Notes: a model not told the origin generated them from the letters alone. A stretch of 19,336 nucleotides of DNA from an uncultured Rivibacter sp. (GCA_946481025.1 CAMLNA010000083.1:1-19336), one strand, 5' to 3'. Positions 1-8,326 are shown, counted from the first letter of the stretch. Numbers and translations: made by a program.

Positions 1-2539
1 CGAAGCCCTTGTAGATCTCCCAGTCGCTGCGGGCCTGCCAGGCCGGGTCCACCGCTGTGGACAGCGGGTGGATGAACGGGTGCATGTCGCTGGTGTTGAG
101 GTCGTTCTTCTCGTACCAGGTGGCCGTGGGCAGCACGATGTCCGAGTACAGGCAGGTGGTGCTCATGCGGAAGTCGAGCGTCACCAGCAGATCGAGCTTG
201 CCCTCTGGCGCCTTGTCGTGCCACACCACTTCTTCGGGCTTCGCGTCCTGCGCGCCCAGGTCCTTGCCCTGCACGCCGTGGCTGGTGCCCAGCAGGTGCT
301 TCAGGAAGTATTCGTGTCCCTTGCCGGAAGAGCCCAGGATGTTGGAGCGCCACACGAACATGTTGCGCGGCCAGTTGGCCGGGTGGTCCGGGTCTTCGCA
401 GCTCATGCGCAGCGCGCCGCTCCTGAGCGCATCGACCACGTACTGCTTCGTGTCCACGCCCTGGGCTGCCGCATCGCGCACCACCGTCAGCGGATTGGTC
501 TGCAGCTGCGGCGCGCTCGGCAGCCAGCCCATGCGTTCGGCACGCACGTTGTAGTCGATCATGCTGCCGCCGTACTGCTTGCGGTCGGCCAGCGGCGAGA
601 GCACTTCGTCCACGCCGAGCTTCTCGTAGCGCCACTGGTCGGTGTGCGCGTAGAAGAAGCTGGTGGAGTTCTGCTGGCGCGGCGGGCGCAGCCAGTCGAG
701 CGCAAAGGCCAGCGCCGTCCAGCCGGTCTGCGGGCGAAGCTTCTCCTGGCCCACGTAGTGCGCCCAGCCGCCGCCGCTTTGCCCCACGCAGCCGCACAGC
801 ATCAGCATGTTGATGATGCCGCGGTAGTTCATGTCGCAGTGGTACCAGTGGTTCATCGCCGCGCCGATGATCACCATCGACTTGCCGTGCGTCTTGTCGG
901 CGTTGTCGGCGAACTGCTCGGCCACGGTGACGATCTGCTCGCGCTTCACGCCTGTGATGTGCTCGGCCCAGGCCGGGGTGTAGGGCTTGTTGTCGTCGAA
1001 GCTCTTCGGCACGTCGTCGCCGGCGAAGCCGCGGTCGACGCCGTAGTGCGCCACCATCAGGTCGAACACCGTGGCGACGATGGCCTCGCGCTGCACGCCG
1101 TTCTCCTCGACCGGCAGGGTGGTCACCGGCACCTGGCGGGCCAGCACGTCCTGCTGCTTGTTGGCGGTGAACTGCGGCGAGTCGACGCCGCCGAAGTACG
1201 GGAAGCCCACGGTGCGCAGCTCATGCGCCTGCGCGCCGCATTCGCTTTCGAGCACCGACAGCTTCAGGTGCACGTCGTTGCCGTGGCGGGCTTCCTTGTT
1301 CTCGAGGTTCCACTTGCCCTTGTCGGGATCGCCTTCCGGGCCCCAGCGGAAACCGATGGAGCCGTTGGGCAGCACCGCCTTGCCGGTGGAGTCGAAGCCC
1401 ACGGTCTTCCAGTCGGCATGGTGCTTCTGGCCGAGGTGGCCGTGGAAGTCGCTGGCCCGCACGTAGCGGTCGGGCACCAGCAGCCGGCGGCCGTCGGGCA
1501 GCGTCTGCTCCTTGAGCATGACGAGCAGCGGCAGGTCGGTGTAGCGGCGGGCGTAGTCGTCGAAGTATTCGCTTCGCTTGTCGAAATAGAAGCGCTTGAG
1601 GATCACATGGCCCATCGCCATCGCGATGGCGGCGTCGGTGCCCTGCTTCGGGTGCAGCCAGAGGTCGGCCAGCTTCGCGACCTCGGAATAGTCCGGCGTC
1701 ACCGCCACCGTCTTGGCACCCTTGTAGCGAACCTCGGTGAAGAAGTGCGCGTCGGGCGTGCGGGTCTGGGGCACGTTGGAACCCCAGGCGATGATGAAGG
1801 TCGAGTTGTACCAGTCGGCCGACTCGGGCACGTCGGTCTGCTCGCCCCAGGTCTGCGGGCTCGACGGCGGCAGGTCGCAGTACCAGTCGTAGAAGCTCAT
1901 GCACACGCCGCCGATGAGGCTCAGGTAGCGGCTGCCGGCGGCGTAGCTCACCATGCTCATCGCGGGGATGGGCGAGAAGCCGATGATGCGGTCCGGCCCG
2001 TGCTGCTTGATGGTGAACACGTTGGCCGCCGCGACGATTTCGTTCACCTCGTCCCAGCTGGAACGCACGAAGCCGCCCAGGCCGCGCTGGCGCTGGTAGT
2101 CGGCGCGCCGGCCCGGGTCGTTGACGATGGAGGCCCAGGCTTCCACCGGCCCCATTGACAGGCGCGCGGCGCGCCAGTGCTTGAGCAGGCGGCCGCGCAC
2201 CAGCGGGTACTTCACCCGGTTGGCGCTGTAGAGGTACCAGCTGTAGCTGGCTCCGCGGGCACAGCCGCGGGGCTCATGGTTGGGCAGGTCCCAGCGGGTG
2301 CGCGGGTAGTCGGTCTGCTGGGTTTCCCAGGTGACGATGCCGCCCTTCACGTAGATCTTCCACGAGCAGGAGCCCGTGCAGTTCACGCCGTGGGTGGAAC
2401 GCACGATCTTGTCGTGCGCCCAGCGCTGGCGGTAGGCGTCTTCCCAGGTGCGGTCTTCGCCGGTGGTGAGGCCGTGGCCTTCGGAGAAGTTCTCCTTCGG
2501 CTGGGCGAAGAAGGTGAGGCGGTCGAGGAAATGGCTCAT
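1..2539 (-). CDS. narG: Respiratory nitrate reductase alpha subunit NarG (N-terminal 846 residues; gene runs off the left edge)
   Basis: This is the catalytic subunit of membrane-bound nitrate reductase NarGHI, which reduces nitrate to nitrite on the cytoplasmic face with quinol electrons. The protein begins MSHFLDRLTFFAQPKENFSE and tracks E. coli NarG closely. The FS0 [4Fe-4S] ligands appear as H50, C54, C58 (THGVNCTGSC) and C93 (RGCARGASYSWYL). The molybdenum ligand Asp222 is in SFYDWYCDLPPSS, at the same number as in E. coli. Other family stretches are GEQTDVPESADWYNS, CGCVGQSGGGWAHYVGQEKL and, near the edge, HPFIHPLSTAVDPAW. About 400 C-terminal residues are missing because the window ends. 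The frame is open throughout, with no internal stop seen. ATG 2539 follows AGGA at 7-nt spacing and lies 22 bp after narK2, so it is probably co-transcribed with narK1-narK2. No Tat signal is expected or seen. Confidence 0.98.
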   Translation of the reverse strand, partial: MSHFLDRLTFFAQPKENFSEGHGLTTGEDRTWEDAYRQRWAHDKIVRSTHGVNCTGSCSWKIYVKGGIVTWETQQTDYPRTRWDLPNHEPRGCARGASYSWYLYSANRVKYPLVRGRLLKHWRAARLSMGPVEAWASIVNDPGRRADYQRQRGLGGFVRSSWDEVNEIVAAANVFTIKQHGPDRIIGFSPIPAMSMVSYAAGSRYLSLIGGVCMSFYDWYCDLPPSSPQTWGEQTDVPESADWYNSTFIIAWGSNVPQTRTPDAHFFTEVRYKGAKTVAVTPDYSEVAKLADLWLHPKQGTDAAIAMAMGHVILKRFYFDKRSEYFDDYARRYTDLPLLVMLKEQTLPDGRRLLVPDRYVRASDFHGHLGQKHHADWKTVGFDSTGKAVLPNGSIGFRWGPEGDPDKGKWNLENKEARHGNDVHLKLSVLESECGAQAHELRTVGFPYFGGVDSPQFTANKQQDVLARQVPVTTLPVEENGVQREAIVATVFDLMVAHYGVDRGFAGDDVPKSFDDNKPYTPAWAEHITGVKREQIVTVAEQFADNADKTHGKSMVIIGAAMNHWYHCDMNYRGIINMLMLCGCVGQSGGGWAHYVGQEKLRPQTGWTALAFALDWLRPPRQQNSTSFFYAHTDQWRYEKLGVDEVLSPLADRKQYGGSMIDYNVRAERMGWLPSAPQLQTNPLTVVRDAAAQGVDTKQYVVDALRSGALRMSCEDPDHPANWPRNMFVWRSNILGSSGKGHEYFLKHLLGTSHGVQGKDLGAQDAKPEEVVWHDKAPEGKLDLLVTLDFRMSTTCLYSDIVLPTATWYEKNDLNTSDMHPFIHPLSTAVDPAWQARSDWEIYKGF

Positions 2540-2561
2540 CGTCGGGTCCTGGTTCGTTTTT

Positions 2562-3947
2562 TCAGCAGGGCATTTCTGCGTGCTTGCGGCTGTAGTACCA
2601 CCACGTCATCGCGATGCAGGTGACGTAGAAGCCGATGAACACGTACAGCGCGGCTTCCGGGCCGCCGGTCATCGAGATCGAGGTGCCGTAGCTCTTGGGG
2701 ATGAAGAAGCCGCCGTAGGCGCCGACCGCGGAGCTGAAGCCGAGTACCGCCGCAGCCTCCTTGTTCGCCTCCTTCACGGCCTGATCCTGTTCAGCCCTGC
2801 CCTTGCCGGCAGCCCTCTGGCGCTCGGTCAGGAAGATGATCGGGATCATCCGGAAGGTCGAGCCGTTGCCGATGCCCGAAGTGGCGAAGAGGAACAGGAA
2901 GGCGATGAGGAAGCCGTTGAAATTGCCGCCCTGCCCGCCCTGCGGCATGAACTGCAGCACCGCCAGCACGCCGGCCACCATGGCGATGAAGTTCCAGAAG
3001 GTCACGCGGGCACCGCCCAGCTTGTCGGACAGCCAGCCGCCCGCGGGCCGCACCAGCGCGCCCACCAGCGGGCCCATCCATGCGTACTGCAGCGCGTTCA
3101 CGCCGGGGAACTGGCTCTTGATGAGCAGCGGGAAGCCGGCCGAGTAACCGATGAAGCTGCCGAAGGTGCCGAGGTAGAGCCAGCACATCAGCCAGTTGTG
3201 CTTGCGCTTGAAGATCACCGCCTGGTCGGCGAACGAGGCCTTGGCCTCGGCCAGGTCGTTCATGCCGAACCACGCGGCCACCGCGCTGGCCAGGATGAAC
3301 GGCACCCAGACGTAGCCGGCGTTCTGCAGCCACATGAGGCTCTGCTGGCCGGCCTTGTTGATGGCCTGCGGCTCACCGCCCAGCTCGCCGAAGACGCCGG
3401 CGGTGATGACCAGCGGCACCACGAACTGCACGATCGAGACGCCCAGGTTGCCCAGGCCCGCGTTGAGGCCCAGCGCGGTGCCCTTCTTCTCCTTCGGGAA
3501 GAAGAAGCTGATGTTGCTCATGCTGGAGGCGAAGTTGCCGCCGCCGAAGCCGCACAGCAGCGCCAGCAGCACGAACACCTCGTACGGCGTGCCGGGGTTC
3601 TGCACGGCGAGGCCGATGCCGCCCGCCGGCAGCAGCAGCGAGGCGGTGGAGATCGCCGTCCAGCGCCGCCCGCCGAAGATGGGCACCGCGAACGAGTAGA
3701 AGATGCGCAGCGTCGCGCCGCACAGCGCCGGCAGCGACGCCAGCCAGAACAGCTGGTTGGTCGAGAACTTGAAGCCCACCGCGGGCAGGTTCACCACCAC
3801 CACCGACCACACCATCCACACCGCGAAGGCGAGCGTGAGCGCGGGGATCGAAAGCCACAGGTTGCGTTGCGCGATGGACGCGCCCTTGTTGCGCCAGAAA
3901 CCCTGGTCCTCCGGGTTCCATTGCGCGATGACGGCTGAAGAAGCCAT
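2562..3947 (-). CDS. narK2: NarK2-type nitrate/nitrite antiporter (MFS, NNP family)
   Basis: This 461-residue inner-membrane MFS transporter belongs to the nitrate/nitrite porter family. The N-terminus (RNLWLSIPALTLAFAVWMVW) and length match E. coli NarK (463 aa), the type II nitrate/nitrite exchanger. R81 in TM2 (GATLRIFYSF) and R300 (ALVRPAGGWLSDKLGG) correspond to the two anion-binding arginines of NarK (R89, R305). The first nitrate signature is at about 134-170 (GFGGGNFASSMSNISFFFP, then GLNAGLGNLG) and the second at about 356-369 (GIGNGSTFRMIP). A charged Lys/Glu/Gln-rich cytoplasmic loop spans about 375-398. ATG 3947 is preceded by AAGGAG at a 6-nt spacing. It lies 36 bp after narK1 and 22 bp before narG, so all three are likely one transcript. 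Its probable role is exporting nitrite in exchange for nitrate during respiration. Confidence 0.96.
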   Translation of the reverse strand: MASSAVIAQWNPEDQGFWRNKGASIAQRNLWLSIPALTLAFAVWMVWSVVVVNLPAVGFKFSTNQLFWLASLPALCGATLRIFYSFAVPIFGGRRWTAISTASLLLPAGGIGLAVQNPGTPYEVFVLLALLCGFGGGNFASSMSNISFFFPKEKKGTALGLNAGLGNLGVSIVQFVVPLVITAGVFGELGGEPQAINKAGQQSLMWLQNAGYVWVPFILASAVAAWFGMNDLAEAKASFADQAVIFKRKHNWLMCWLYLGTFGSFIGYSAGFPLLIKSQFPGVNALQYAWMGPLVGALVRPAGGWLSDKLGGARVTFWNFIAMVAGVLAVLQFMPQGGQGGNFNGFLIAFLFLFATSGIGNGSTFRMIPIIFLTERQRAAGKGRAEQDQAVKEANKEAAAVLGFSSAVGAYGGFFIPKSYGTSISMTGGPEAALYVFIGFYVTCIAMTWWYYSRKHAEMPC

Positions 3948-3983
3948 GTCGTGCTCCTTGACGTGACGTGTTGAAGAGGAAGT

Positions 3984-5330
3984 TCAGGCCCGTGCCGCGG
4001 CGGCACCGGCGTTGACGGTGGCGGCAGGCGCAGCCGAGTGCTGCGGCAGCGGGTGCGGCGACTCGGGCGCGTTCCTGCCCATCAGCTCGGTGCGCCGCAC
4101 TTCGGTGAAGTACATCCAGATGAGCGAGACCCACACCACGCCGTACATCAGCATGAAGGCCGACGAGCGCACGCCGGTGAGGTCGAGCAGCGCGCCGAAC
4201 ATGATGGGCAGCACGAAGCCGCCCAGCCCGCCGGCCAGGCCCACGATGCCGGAGATGGCGCCGATGTTCTGCGGGTACTCGTCGCTGATGTACTTGAAGA
4301 CACTGGCCTTGCCGAAGGCCCAGGCCACGCCCAGCACCGCCATCACCGCGGTGAAGGCATAGACGTTCAGGCCGATGCTGAAGCTGCGCGGGCCGTTGAC
4401 GGTGGCGACGGTGAACTCCGTCTGCGGGTAGCTCAGCAGGAACAGGCAGATCCAGCTCACCCACATGACCCACCAGGTCACGCTGTGGGCGCCGTGCTTG
4501 TCGGACAGCCAGCCGCCGATGGCGCGCAGCACGCCGCCGGGCAGCGAGAAGCAGGCGGCCAGCAGCGCGGCCACGCGGATGTCCAGGCCGTATTCGCCCA
4601 CGTAGTACTGCACCATCCACAGCGACAGCGCCACATAGCCACCGAACACGATGCTGTAGTACTGGCAGTACTTCAGCACCTTCGGATCCTTCAGCGCCTT
4701 GAGCTGGTCGGCGAAGCTGACGTTGCTGGCCACCAGGTGTGCCGGGTCGTGCGCGCTGAAGAACCAGAACAGCACCACCGTGCCGAGCATGATGGCCGCG
4801 TACACCTGCGGCACCATGGCCCAGCCGAAGGCCACCACCAGCGCGGGGGCCACGAACTTGTTGACGGCGGCGCCCGAGTTGCCGGCACCGTACACGCCCA
4901 TCGCGAAGCCCTGCTTGTTCTTCGGGAACCAGCGCGCCACATAGGGCGTGCCCACCGAGAACGAGCCGCCCGCCAGGCCGACGAACAGGCCGACCACCAG
5001 GAAATGCCAGTACTGCGTGGCATGGCCCATGAGCCAGATGGCCGGCACGGTGGCAGCCATGAGCAGCGTCATCACGATGCGTCCGCCGAAACGGTCGGTC
5101 CAGATGCCCAGCGGCACCCGCACCAGCGAGCCGGTGAGCACCGGCGTGGCGGTGAGCAGGCCGAACTCGGTGGCGTTGAGGTTGAGCGCCTTCTTGATGG
5201 GGATGCCGATGACGCCGAACATCATCCACACCATGAAGCACACGGTGAAGGCCAGCGTGCTGACCACGAGGACCGAAAGCGCCTGTCTGCGGCGTTGCGG
5301 TGAGCCGGCTCGTGCGGGGGCGGCTGCCAT
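3984..5330 (-). CDS. narK1: NarK1-type proton/nitrate symporter (MFS, NNP family)
   Basis: This 448-residue 12-TM transporter is of the NarK1 type, which in Paracoccus and Pseudomonas takes up nitrate with protons and starts respiration before nitrite accumulates. The first nitrate signature is at about 117-160 (GLAGGSFSVGTPYVARWFP, then GVYGAGNSGAAVNKF). Arginines R71 (GSLVRVPLG) and R269 (GGVLRAIGGWLSD) occupy the substrate positions. The C-terminal tail is a low-complexity Ala/Pro extension. I chose ATG 5330 because AAAGGAGAG lies 7-8 nt upstream; in-frame ATGs at 5354 and 5363 have no comparable Shine-Dalgarno. The start region lies inside a 40-nt inverted repeat, listed separately. It is the first gene of narK1-narK2-narG, with an FNR-like dyad about 160 bp upstream. 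In some relatives NarK1 and NarK2 are fused; here they are two separate genes. Confidence 0.95.
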   Translation of the reverse strand: MAAAPARAGSPQRRRQALSVLVVSTLAFTVCFMVWMMFGVIGIPIKKALNLNATEFGLLTATPVLTGSLVRVPLGIWTDRFGGRIVMTLLMAATVPAIWLMGHATQYWHFLVVGLFVGLAGGSFSVGTPYVARWFPKNKQGFAMGVYGAGNSGAAVNKFVAPALVVAFGWAMVPQVYAAIMLGTVVLFWFFSAHDPAHLVASNVSFADQLKALKDPKVLKYCQYYSIVFGGYVALSLWMVQYYVGEYGLDIRVAALLAACFSLPGGVLRAIGGWLSDKHGAHSVTWWVMWVSWICLFLLSYPQTEFTVATVNGPRSFSIGLNVYAFTAVMAVLGVAWAFGKASVFKYISDEYPQNIGAISGIVGLAGGLGGFVLPIMFGALLDLTGVRSSAFMLMYGVVWVSLIWMYFTEVRRTELMGRNAPESPHPLPQHSAAPAATVNAGAAAARA

Positions 5331-5361
5331 GGAAGCTCTCCTTTGGTTCTCCATGGCAGCC
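5322..5361 (-). promoter_or_regulatory. Perfect 12-bp inverted repeat enclosing the narK1 translation start
   Basis: GGCTGCCATGGA (5361-5350 in mRNA sense) and TCCATGGCAGCC (5333-5322) are exact reverse complements separated by 16 nt. In the mRNA the narK1 ATG (5330) would be in the 3' arm and the Shine-Dalgarno AAAGGAG in the loop. A G-U and a G-C pair could extend the stem outward. The 5' arm contains another in-frame ATG at 5354. The repeat is plainly present; a role in translation control is inference. Confidence 0.6.
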
Positions 5362-5424
5362 ACTATCGATTCCGGCGGCTCGCGGCGGCATCCTCCGGAA
5401 GACCCGGTGCGCCGCGGCAGAAGA

Positions 5425-5449
5425 ACGATGCGCGGCCGGGCGGCATCGT
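5425..5449 (-). promoter_or_regulatory. 7-bp inverted repeat in the narK1 upstream region
   Basis: ACGATGC (5425-5431) and GCATCGT (5443-5449) are exact inverted repeats separated by 11 nt. If narK1 transcription starts near 5450, as the FNR-like dyad would predict, this would form a hairpin at the extreme 5' end of the leader. It could also be an operator. No NarL heptamer (TACYYMT) is evident in it. Confidence 0.3.
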
Positions 5450-5455
5450 CCTGAA

Positions 5456-5499
5456 GAACTACTGCGCGGGCTTCATGCGCCGTGCTTGCGTTGCATCAA
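5456..5499 (-). promoter_or_regulatory. Candidate FNR-dependent promoter of narK1-narK2-narG
   Basis: An FNR-like dyad at 5486-5499 reads TTGATGCAACGCAA on the minus strand. It matches 8 of 10 specified positions of TTGAT-N4-ATCAA, with one perfect half-site. The centre is 5492.5; a class II geometry (-41.5) would put the start near 5451, with poor -10 candidates (AGTAGT or TAGTTC) around 5456-5463. It lies just after the YitT stop and is the only FNR-like site seen in the 175-bp gap before narK1. The predicted leader is about 120 nt. Moderate confidence in the dyad, low in the exact start. Confidence 0.5.
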
Positions 5500-5505
5500 G
5501 CGGGC

Positions 5506-6120
5506 TCAGTAGGCGGTGGCGTAGCGTCCGGGCCGGTGGTTCCAGAGCAGCACCAGGTTCACCACCACGGAGCCGGCCACCGAACAGGCCACCTGCAGCG
5601 GATCGGCCACGGCGAACGCCGCCGCGACGATTGCGAGGTCGGCCGCGAGCTGCACCGCGCCCGCCCGCCAGCCGCGGCGCTTCTGCAGCAGCAGCGCCAG
5701 CACGCCGATGCCTCCCAGGCTCGCGCGATGGCGAAACAGCACCAGCAGCCCCACGCCAATGAGCATGCCGCCCGCCACGGCGGCGAACAGCGGATGCACC
5801 GACTGCAGTTGAAGGGCCGCGTCCACCACCTCGACGCCCAGCGAGAGGAAGACCATGGCCAGCAGCGTCCGGAGCGTGAAGCGCAGGCCCATCGTCCACC
5901 AGGCGAGCAGGCAGAACGGCAGGTTCATCAGCAGGAGCGCCCAGCCGAGCGGCATCCCGGTGGCATAGCGCAGCAGGAAGGCGAGCCCCGGCACACCGCC
6001 GGTGAGCAGGTGGGCCGAGCCCAGCAGCGACAGGCCGAGCGCGATGAGCACGATGGCGGTGGCGAAGGCCTGGGTATCGTCGATCCAGCTGTGTGCGGGC
6101 GCAGGGTGCAGTTCGGGCAT
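5506..6120 (-). CDS. YitT-family integral membrane protein
   Basis: This 204-residue hydrophobic protein resembles the YitT family, a group of inner-membrane proteins of unknown biochemical role. Typical features are an early GGVPGLAFLLRYATGMPLGW segment (about 41-60) and a second glycine motif, SLGGIGVLALLLQKRRGW (134-151). Five to six membrane helices are likely, at about 19-38, 58-76, 84-101, 110-130, 155-172 and 175-193. ATG 6120 (MPELHPAPAHSW) is preferred to an upstream in-frame ATG at 6255, because that extension is low-complexity and overlaps the oxidoreductase gene. No convincing Shine-Dalgarno precedes 6120. The oxidoreductase stop is 100 bp upstream on the same strand. Substrate and function cannot be inferred. 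Confidence 0.82.
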   Translation of the reverse strand: MPELHPAPAHSWIDDTQAFATAIVLIALGLSLLGSAHLLTGGVPGLAFLLRYATGMPLGWALLLMNLPFCLLAWWTMGLRFTLRTLLAMVFLSLGVEVVDAALQLQSVHPLFAAVAGGMLIGVGLLVLFRHRASLGGIGVLALLLQKRRGWRAGAVQLAADLAIVAAAFAVADPLQVACSVAGSVVVNLVLLWNHRPGRYATAY

Positions 6121-6157
6121 GGTGCGCCGAGTGTGGGCGGCGCGGGCGCAGGGCTTC

Positions 6158-6171
6158 TTGAGCCAGGGCAA
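6158..6171 (-). promoter_or_regulatory. Weak FNR-like dyad upstream of the YitT gene
   Basis: TTGAGCCAGGGCAA (plus-strand reading) keeps the TTG-N8-CAA core of FNR sites and 7 of 10 specified positions. Its centre is 44.5 bp before the YitT ATG, the same offset as the moaA dyad. A possible -10 is CACACT at 6130-6135. The match is weak and could be chance. Confidence 0.2.
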
Positions 6172-6220
6172 GAGGTTCGCGGGTGGGATGTGTGGGGTGT
6201 GGGGGTGGAGCCTCGCGGCC

Positions 6221-7222
6221 TCAGTTGAGCTTGATGACGACCTTGCCCCTGGCACGGCCTGCTTCGACGTAGGTCAACGCATCGTTGGTCGCGTCGAATG
6301 GAAAGACCCGATCGACCACGGGGCGGATCGCCCCGGCATCGATGAGTCGCGTGATCTCGCCCAGCTGGCTCCCCTGCGCCTTCATGAAGAGGAATGAGTA
6401 GCCGATGCCTCGGCCTTGCGCCTTTCGCCGGACGCCCGAGCTCAGCAGCCGCATGACCAGTCTCACGAAGCCGGGGGCCGCGATGTCCTTGCCGAACTCC
6501 GGATCGGGCGGCCCGGAGATGGAGATCAGCTTCCCGCCGTCCCTGAGCACCCGAAGGGACTTCTCGAGCGTCTTGCCGTCCTGGCTGTGCAGCACCACGT
6601 CGTAGTCGCGCAAGACATCCTCGAAGTCCTGCGTCTTGTAGTCGACGACGACGTCGGCACCCAGGCCCTTCACGAGGGCGACATTGCCCGCGCTCGTCGT
6701 CGTGGCGACGGTTGCACCCAGATGCCTGGCCAGCTGGATCGCGAACGTGCCCACACCGCCGGAGCCCGCCTGGATGAAGACCTTTTGCCCCTTCCGCAGC
6801 TTGGCCCTCTCGACCAGTGCCTGCCATGCCGTCAAGCCGACCAGGGGGATGGATGCGGCTTCTTCCATCGTGAGGCTCTTCGGCTTGAGCGCAAGCGATG
6901 CCTCCTTGACCGGTACGAACTGGGCGAACGTGCCGATCCGGAAATCGTCCGCCCGTGCATAGACCTCGTCCCCGGGCTTGAACTGCCGCACTCGCGGTCC
7001 GACCTTGGCCACGACACCCGCCACGTCGTGCCCCAGGATGACGGGCAGGCGATAGGGCAGGATGAGCTTGAACTCTCCGTCCCTGATCCTGGCGTCGAGC
7101 TGGTTCACGCCGGCGGCATGGACCTCGACCAGGACCTCGTCATCGCGCAACTCCGGGATCGGCATTTCTGCCGACCGCAACGCGCGCTGCTTGCCATAGC
7201 GTTCGAGGACAAATGCTTTCAC
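6221..7222 (-). CDS. Zinc-independent MDR-family NADP-dependent oxidoreductase (quinone oxidoreductase-like)
   Basis: This 333-residue member of the medium-chain dehydrogenase/reductase superfamily likely reduces a quinone or an enone-type carbonyl with NAD(P)H; the substrate is unknown. The GroES-like domain spans about 1-125, with VHAAGVNQLDARIRDGE and ILGHDVAGVVAKVG. The Rossmann fold carries the nucleotide loop AGSGGVG (152-158), and the C-terminus GKVVIKL is typical. The position of the catalytic zinc cysteine is occupied by Asn (GVNQLD) and there is no structural four-Cys lobe, so it belongs to the zinc-free branch. The start is GTG at 7222, with AGGAGAAGG upstream. It begins 48 bp after the hydrolase stop on the same strand, so the two probably share a transcript from the tetR-facing promoter. 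Confidence 0.93.
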   Translation of the reverse strand: MKAFVLERYGKQRALRSAEMPIPELRDDEVLVEVHAAGVNQLDARIRDGEFKLILPYRLPVILGHDVAGVVAKVGPRVRQFKPGDEVYARADDFRIGTFAQFVPVKEASLALKPKSLTMEEAASIPLVGLTAWQALVERAKLRKGQKVFIQAGSGGVGTFAIQLARHLGATVATTTSAGNVALVKGLGADVVVDYKTQDFEDVLRDYDVVLHSQDGKTLEKSLRVLRDGGKLISISGPPDPEFGKDIAAPGFVRLVMRLLSSGVRRKAQGRGIGYSFLFMKAQGSQLGEITRLIDAGAIRPVVDRVFPFDATNDALTYVEAGRARGKVVIKLN

Positions 7223-7270
7223 GGGTGTTCCTTCTCCTGAGGGTTGGTGCTGCCGAGCGGACCTGTACTG

Positions 7271-8227
7271 CTACTGCGCAAGAAACGCAAGCGCCTTGGA
7301 GACGAAGTCTTCGTGAAACTGGAAGACGCTTCCGTGACCCGCATCCGGGTAGATGATCAGTTGGCTGTCGGGCAGCCGCCGCGCGAGGTCGTACGAGTTC
7401 CTGGTCGGGACAATGCGGTCGTCGTCACCGTTGACCACCAGCACGGGCTGCTTCACGGCAGAGAGATCGGCCGGCTTCTTCTGACCCCAGGCACTCAGCG
7501 CCTGCAATTGAGCGACGTACGCTGCGACGGTGATTTCCTTGTCCCGGTTCTCCGTGCGTTCCTGCAGCCGTTTCAGGAAAGCCTTGCCAGCCGCGATGCC
7601 GTTGGCCGTGCGCGTGAAGAACAGGTACTGCTTCGGATCCTGGCCCGTGAAGACGGCCCTCATCAGGTCGTAGTTCGCCACGCCGGCCACCGTGCTGATG
7701 CCCTCGCCGCCTGCAGGCCCCGTGCCCGCAAGGATCATCTTGCGAACAAGCTGCGGCTCCTTCAGCACGATCTCCTGCGCAATCATTCCGCCCATCGAGA
7801 AGCCGAAGAGGTCGACCTGCCTCAACCCCTTGGCCTTGATGAACGCAATGGCGTCGTCGGCCATCTGCTCCATCGTGTTCGAAGGCGAACCGCTGGAGGC
7901 CCCGATACCGCGGTTGTCGAAGGCAATCACGTGACGCTTCGCGGCCATGCCGTCGACGACCCGAGGATCCCAGTTGTCCAGCACGGCAGCCAGATGCACG
8001 AGAAACACCACCGGGGTCCCGCCGTTCTGCTGGCCGAGCTCGCGGTAGGCGAAGTCGACTCCGCCCGCCGAGACGACTTGCGTGGGGACGCTCTTCCAGG
8101 TCGTTCCCTGCGCGCCTGGCGCGGCCGGCGCCTTGCTCGCGCCGGCGGTCACGCCATCACCGGCGATGGCACTCAACGAAGCGAGCGAGACGGAGAGCGC
8201 GAGGGAAAGGATCAGCAGATGACGCAT
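7271..8227 (-). CDS. Exported alpha/beta-fold hydrolase
   Basis: This 318-residue protein has an N-terminal signal peptide (MRHLLILSLALSVSLAS..., likely cleavage after the SAIA at about 19-22), then a short Ala/Gly linker and an alpha/beta hydrolase domain from about residue 45. The nucleophile elbow is GFSMGG with Ser144, the acid is probably within NGDDDRIVP (about 267-274), and the histidine is H298 in PDAGHGS. DNRGIGASSG (104-113) is the usual strand-4 loop. An esterase, lactonase or epoxide-hydrolase-like activity is possible; the substrate cannot be told. ATG 8227 is chosen because GAGGT lies upstream and a signal peptide follows directly; the longer open frame to 8380 runs through the promoter region. 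It is divergent from the TetR gene and upstream of the oxidoreductase. Confidence 0.9.
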   Translation of the reverse strand: MRHLLILSLALSVSLASLSAIAGDGVTAGASKAPAAPGAQGTTWKSVPTQVVSAGGVDFAYRELGQQNGGTPVVFLVHLAAVLDNWDPRVVDGMAAKRHVIAFDNRGIGASSGSPSNTMEQMADDAIAFIKAKGLRQVDLFGFSMGGMIAQEIVLKEPQLVRKMILAGTGPAGGEGISTVAGVANYDLMRAVFTGQDPKQYLFFTRTANGIAAGKAFLKRLQERTENRDKEITVAAYVAQLQALSAWGQKKPADLSAVKQPVLVVNGDDDRIVPTRNSYDLARRLPDSQLIIYPDAGHGSVFQFHEDFVSKALAFLAQ

Positions 8228-8326
8228 GGTTGGCACCTCGAATGGTGGAAGCCCCCCGGCAAACAACAGCAGGCGCGGGGCTCGGTCCTTGATATCCGTG
8301 GTCGGCATCACTGCGTTGACGGCACC

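Noticed and set aside
68..2158. Long plus-strand open frame (696 codons) opposite narG
   Set aside because: It lies in codon register antisense to narG. Its translation is Ala/Val/His/Arg-rich without domains, as expected from antisense of a GC-rich gene.
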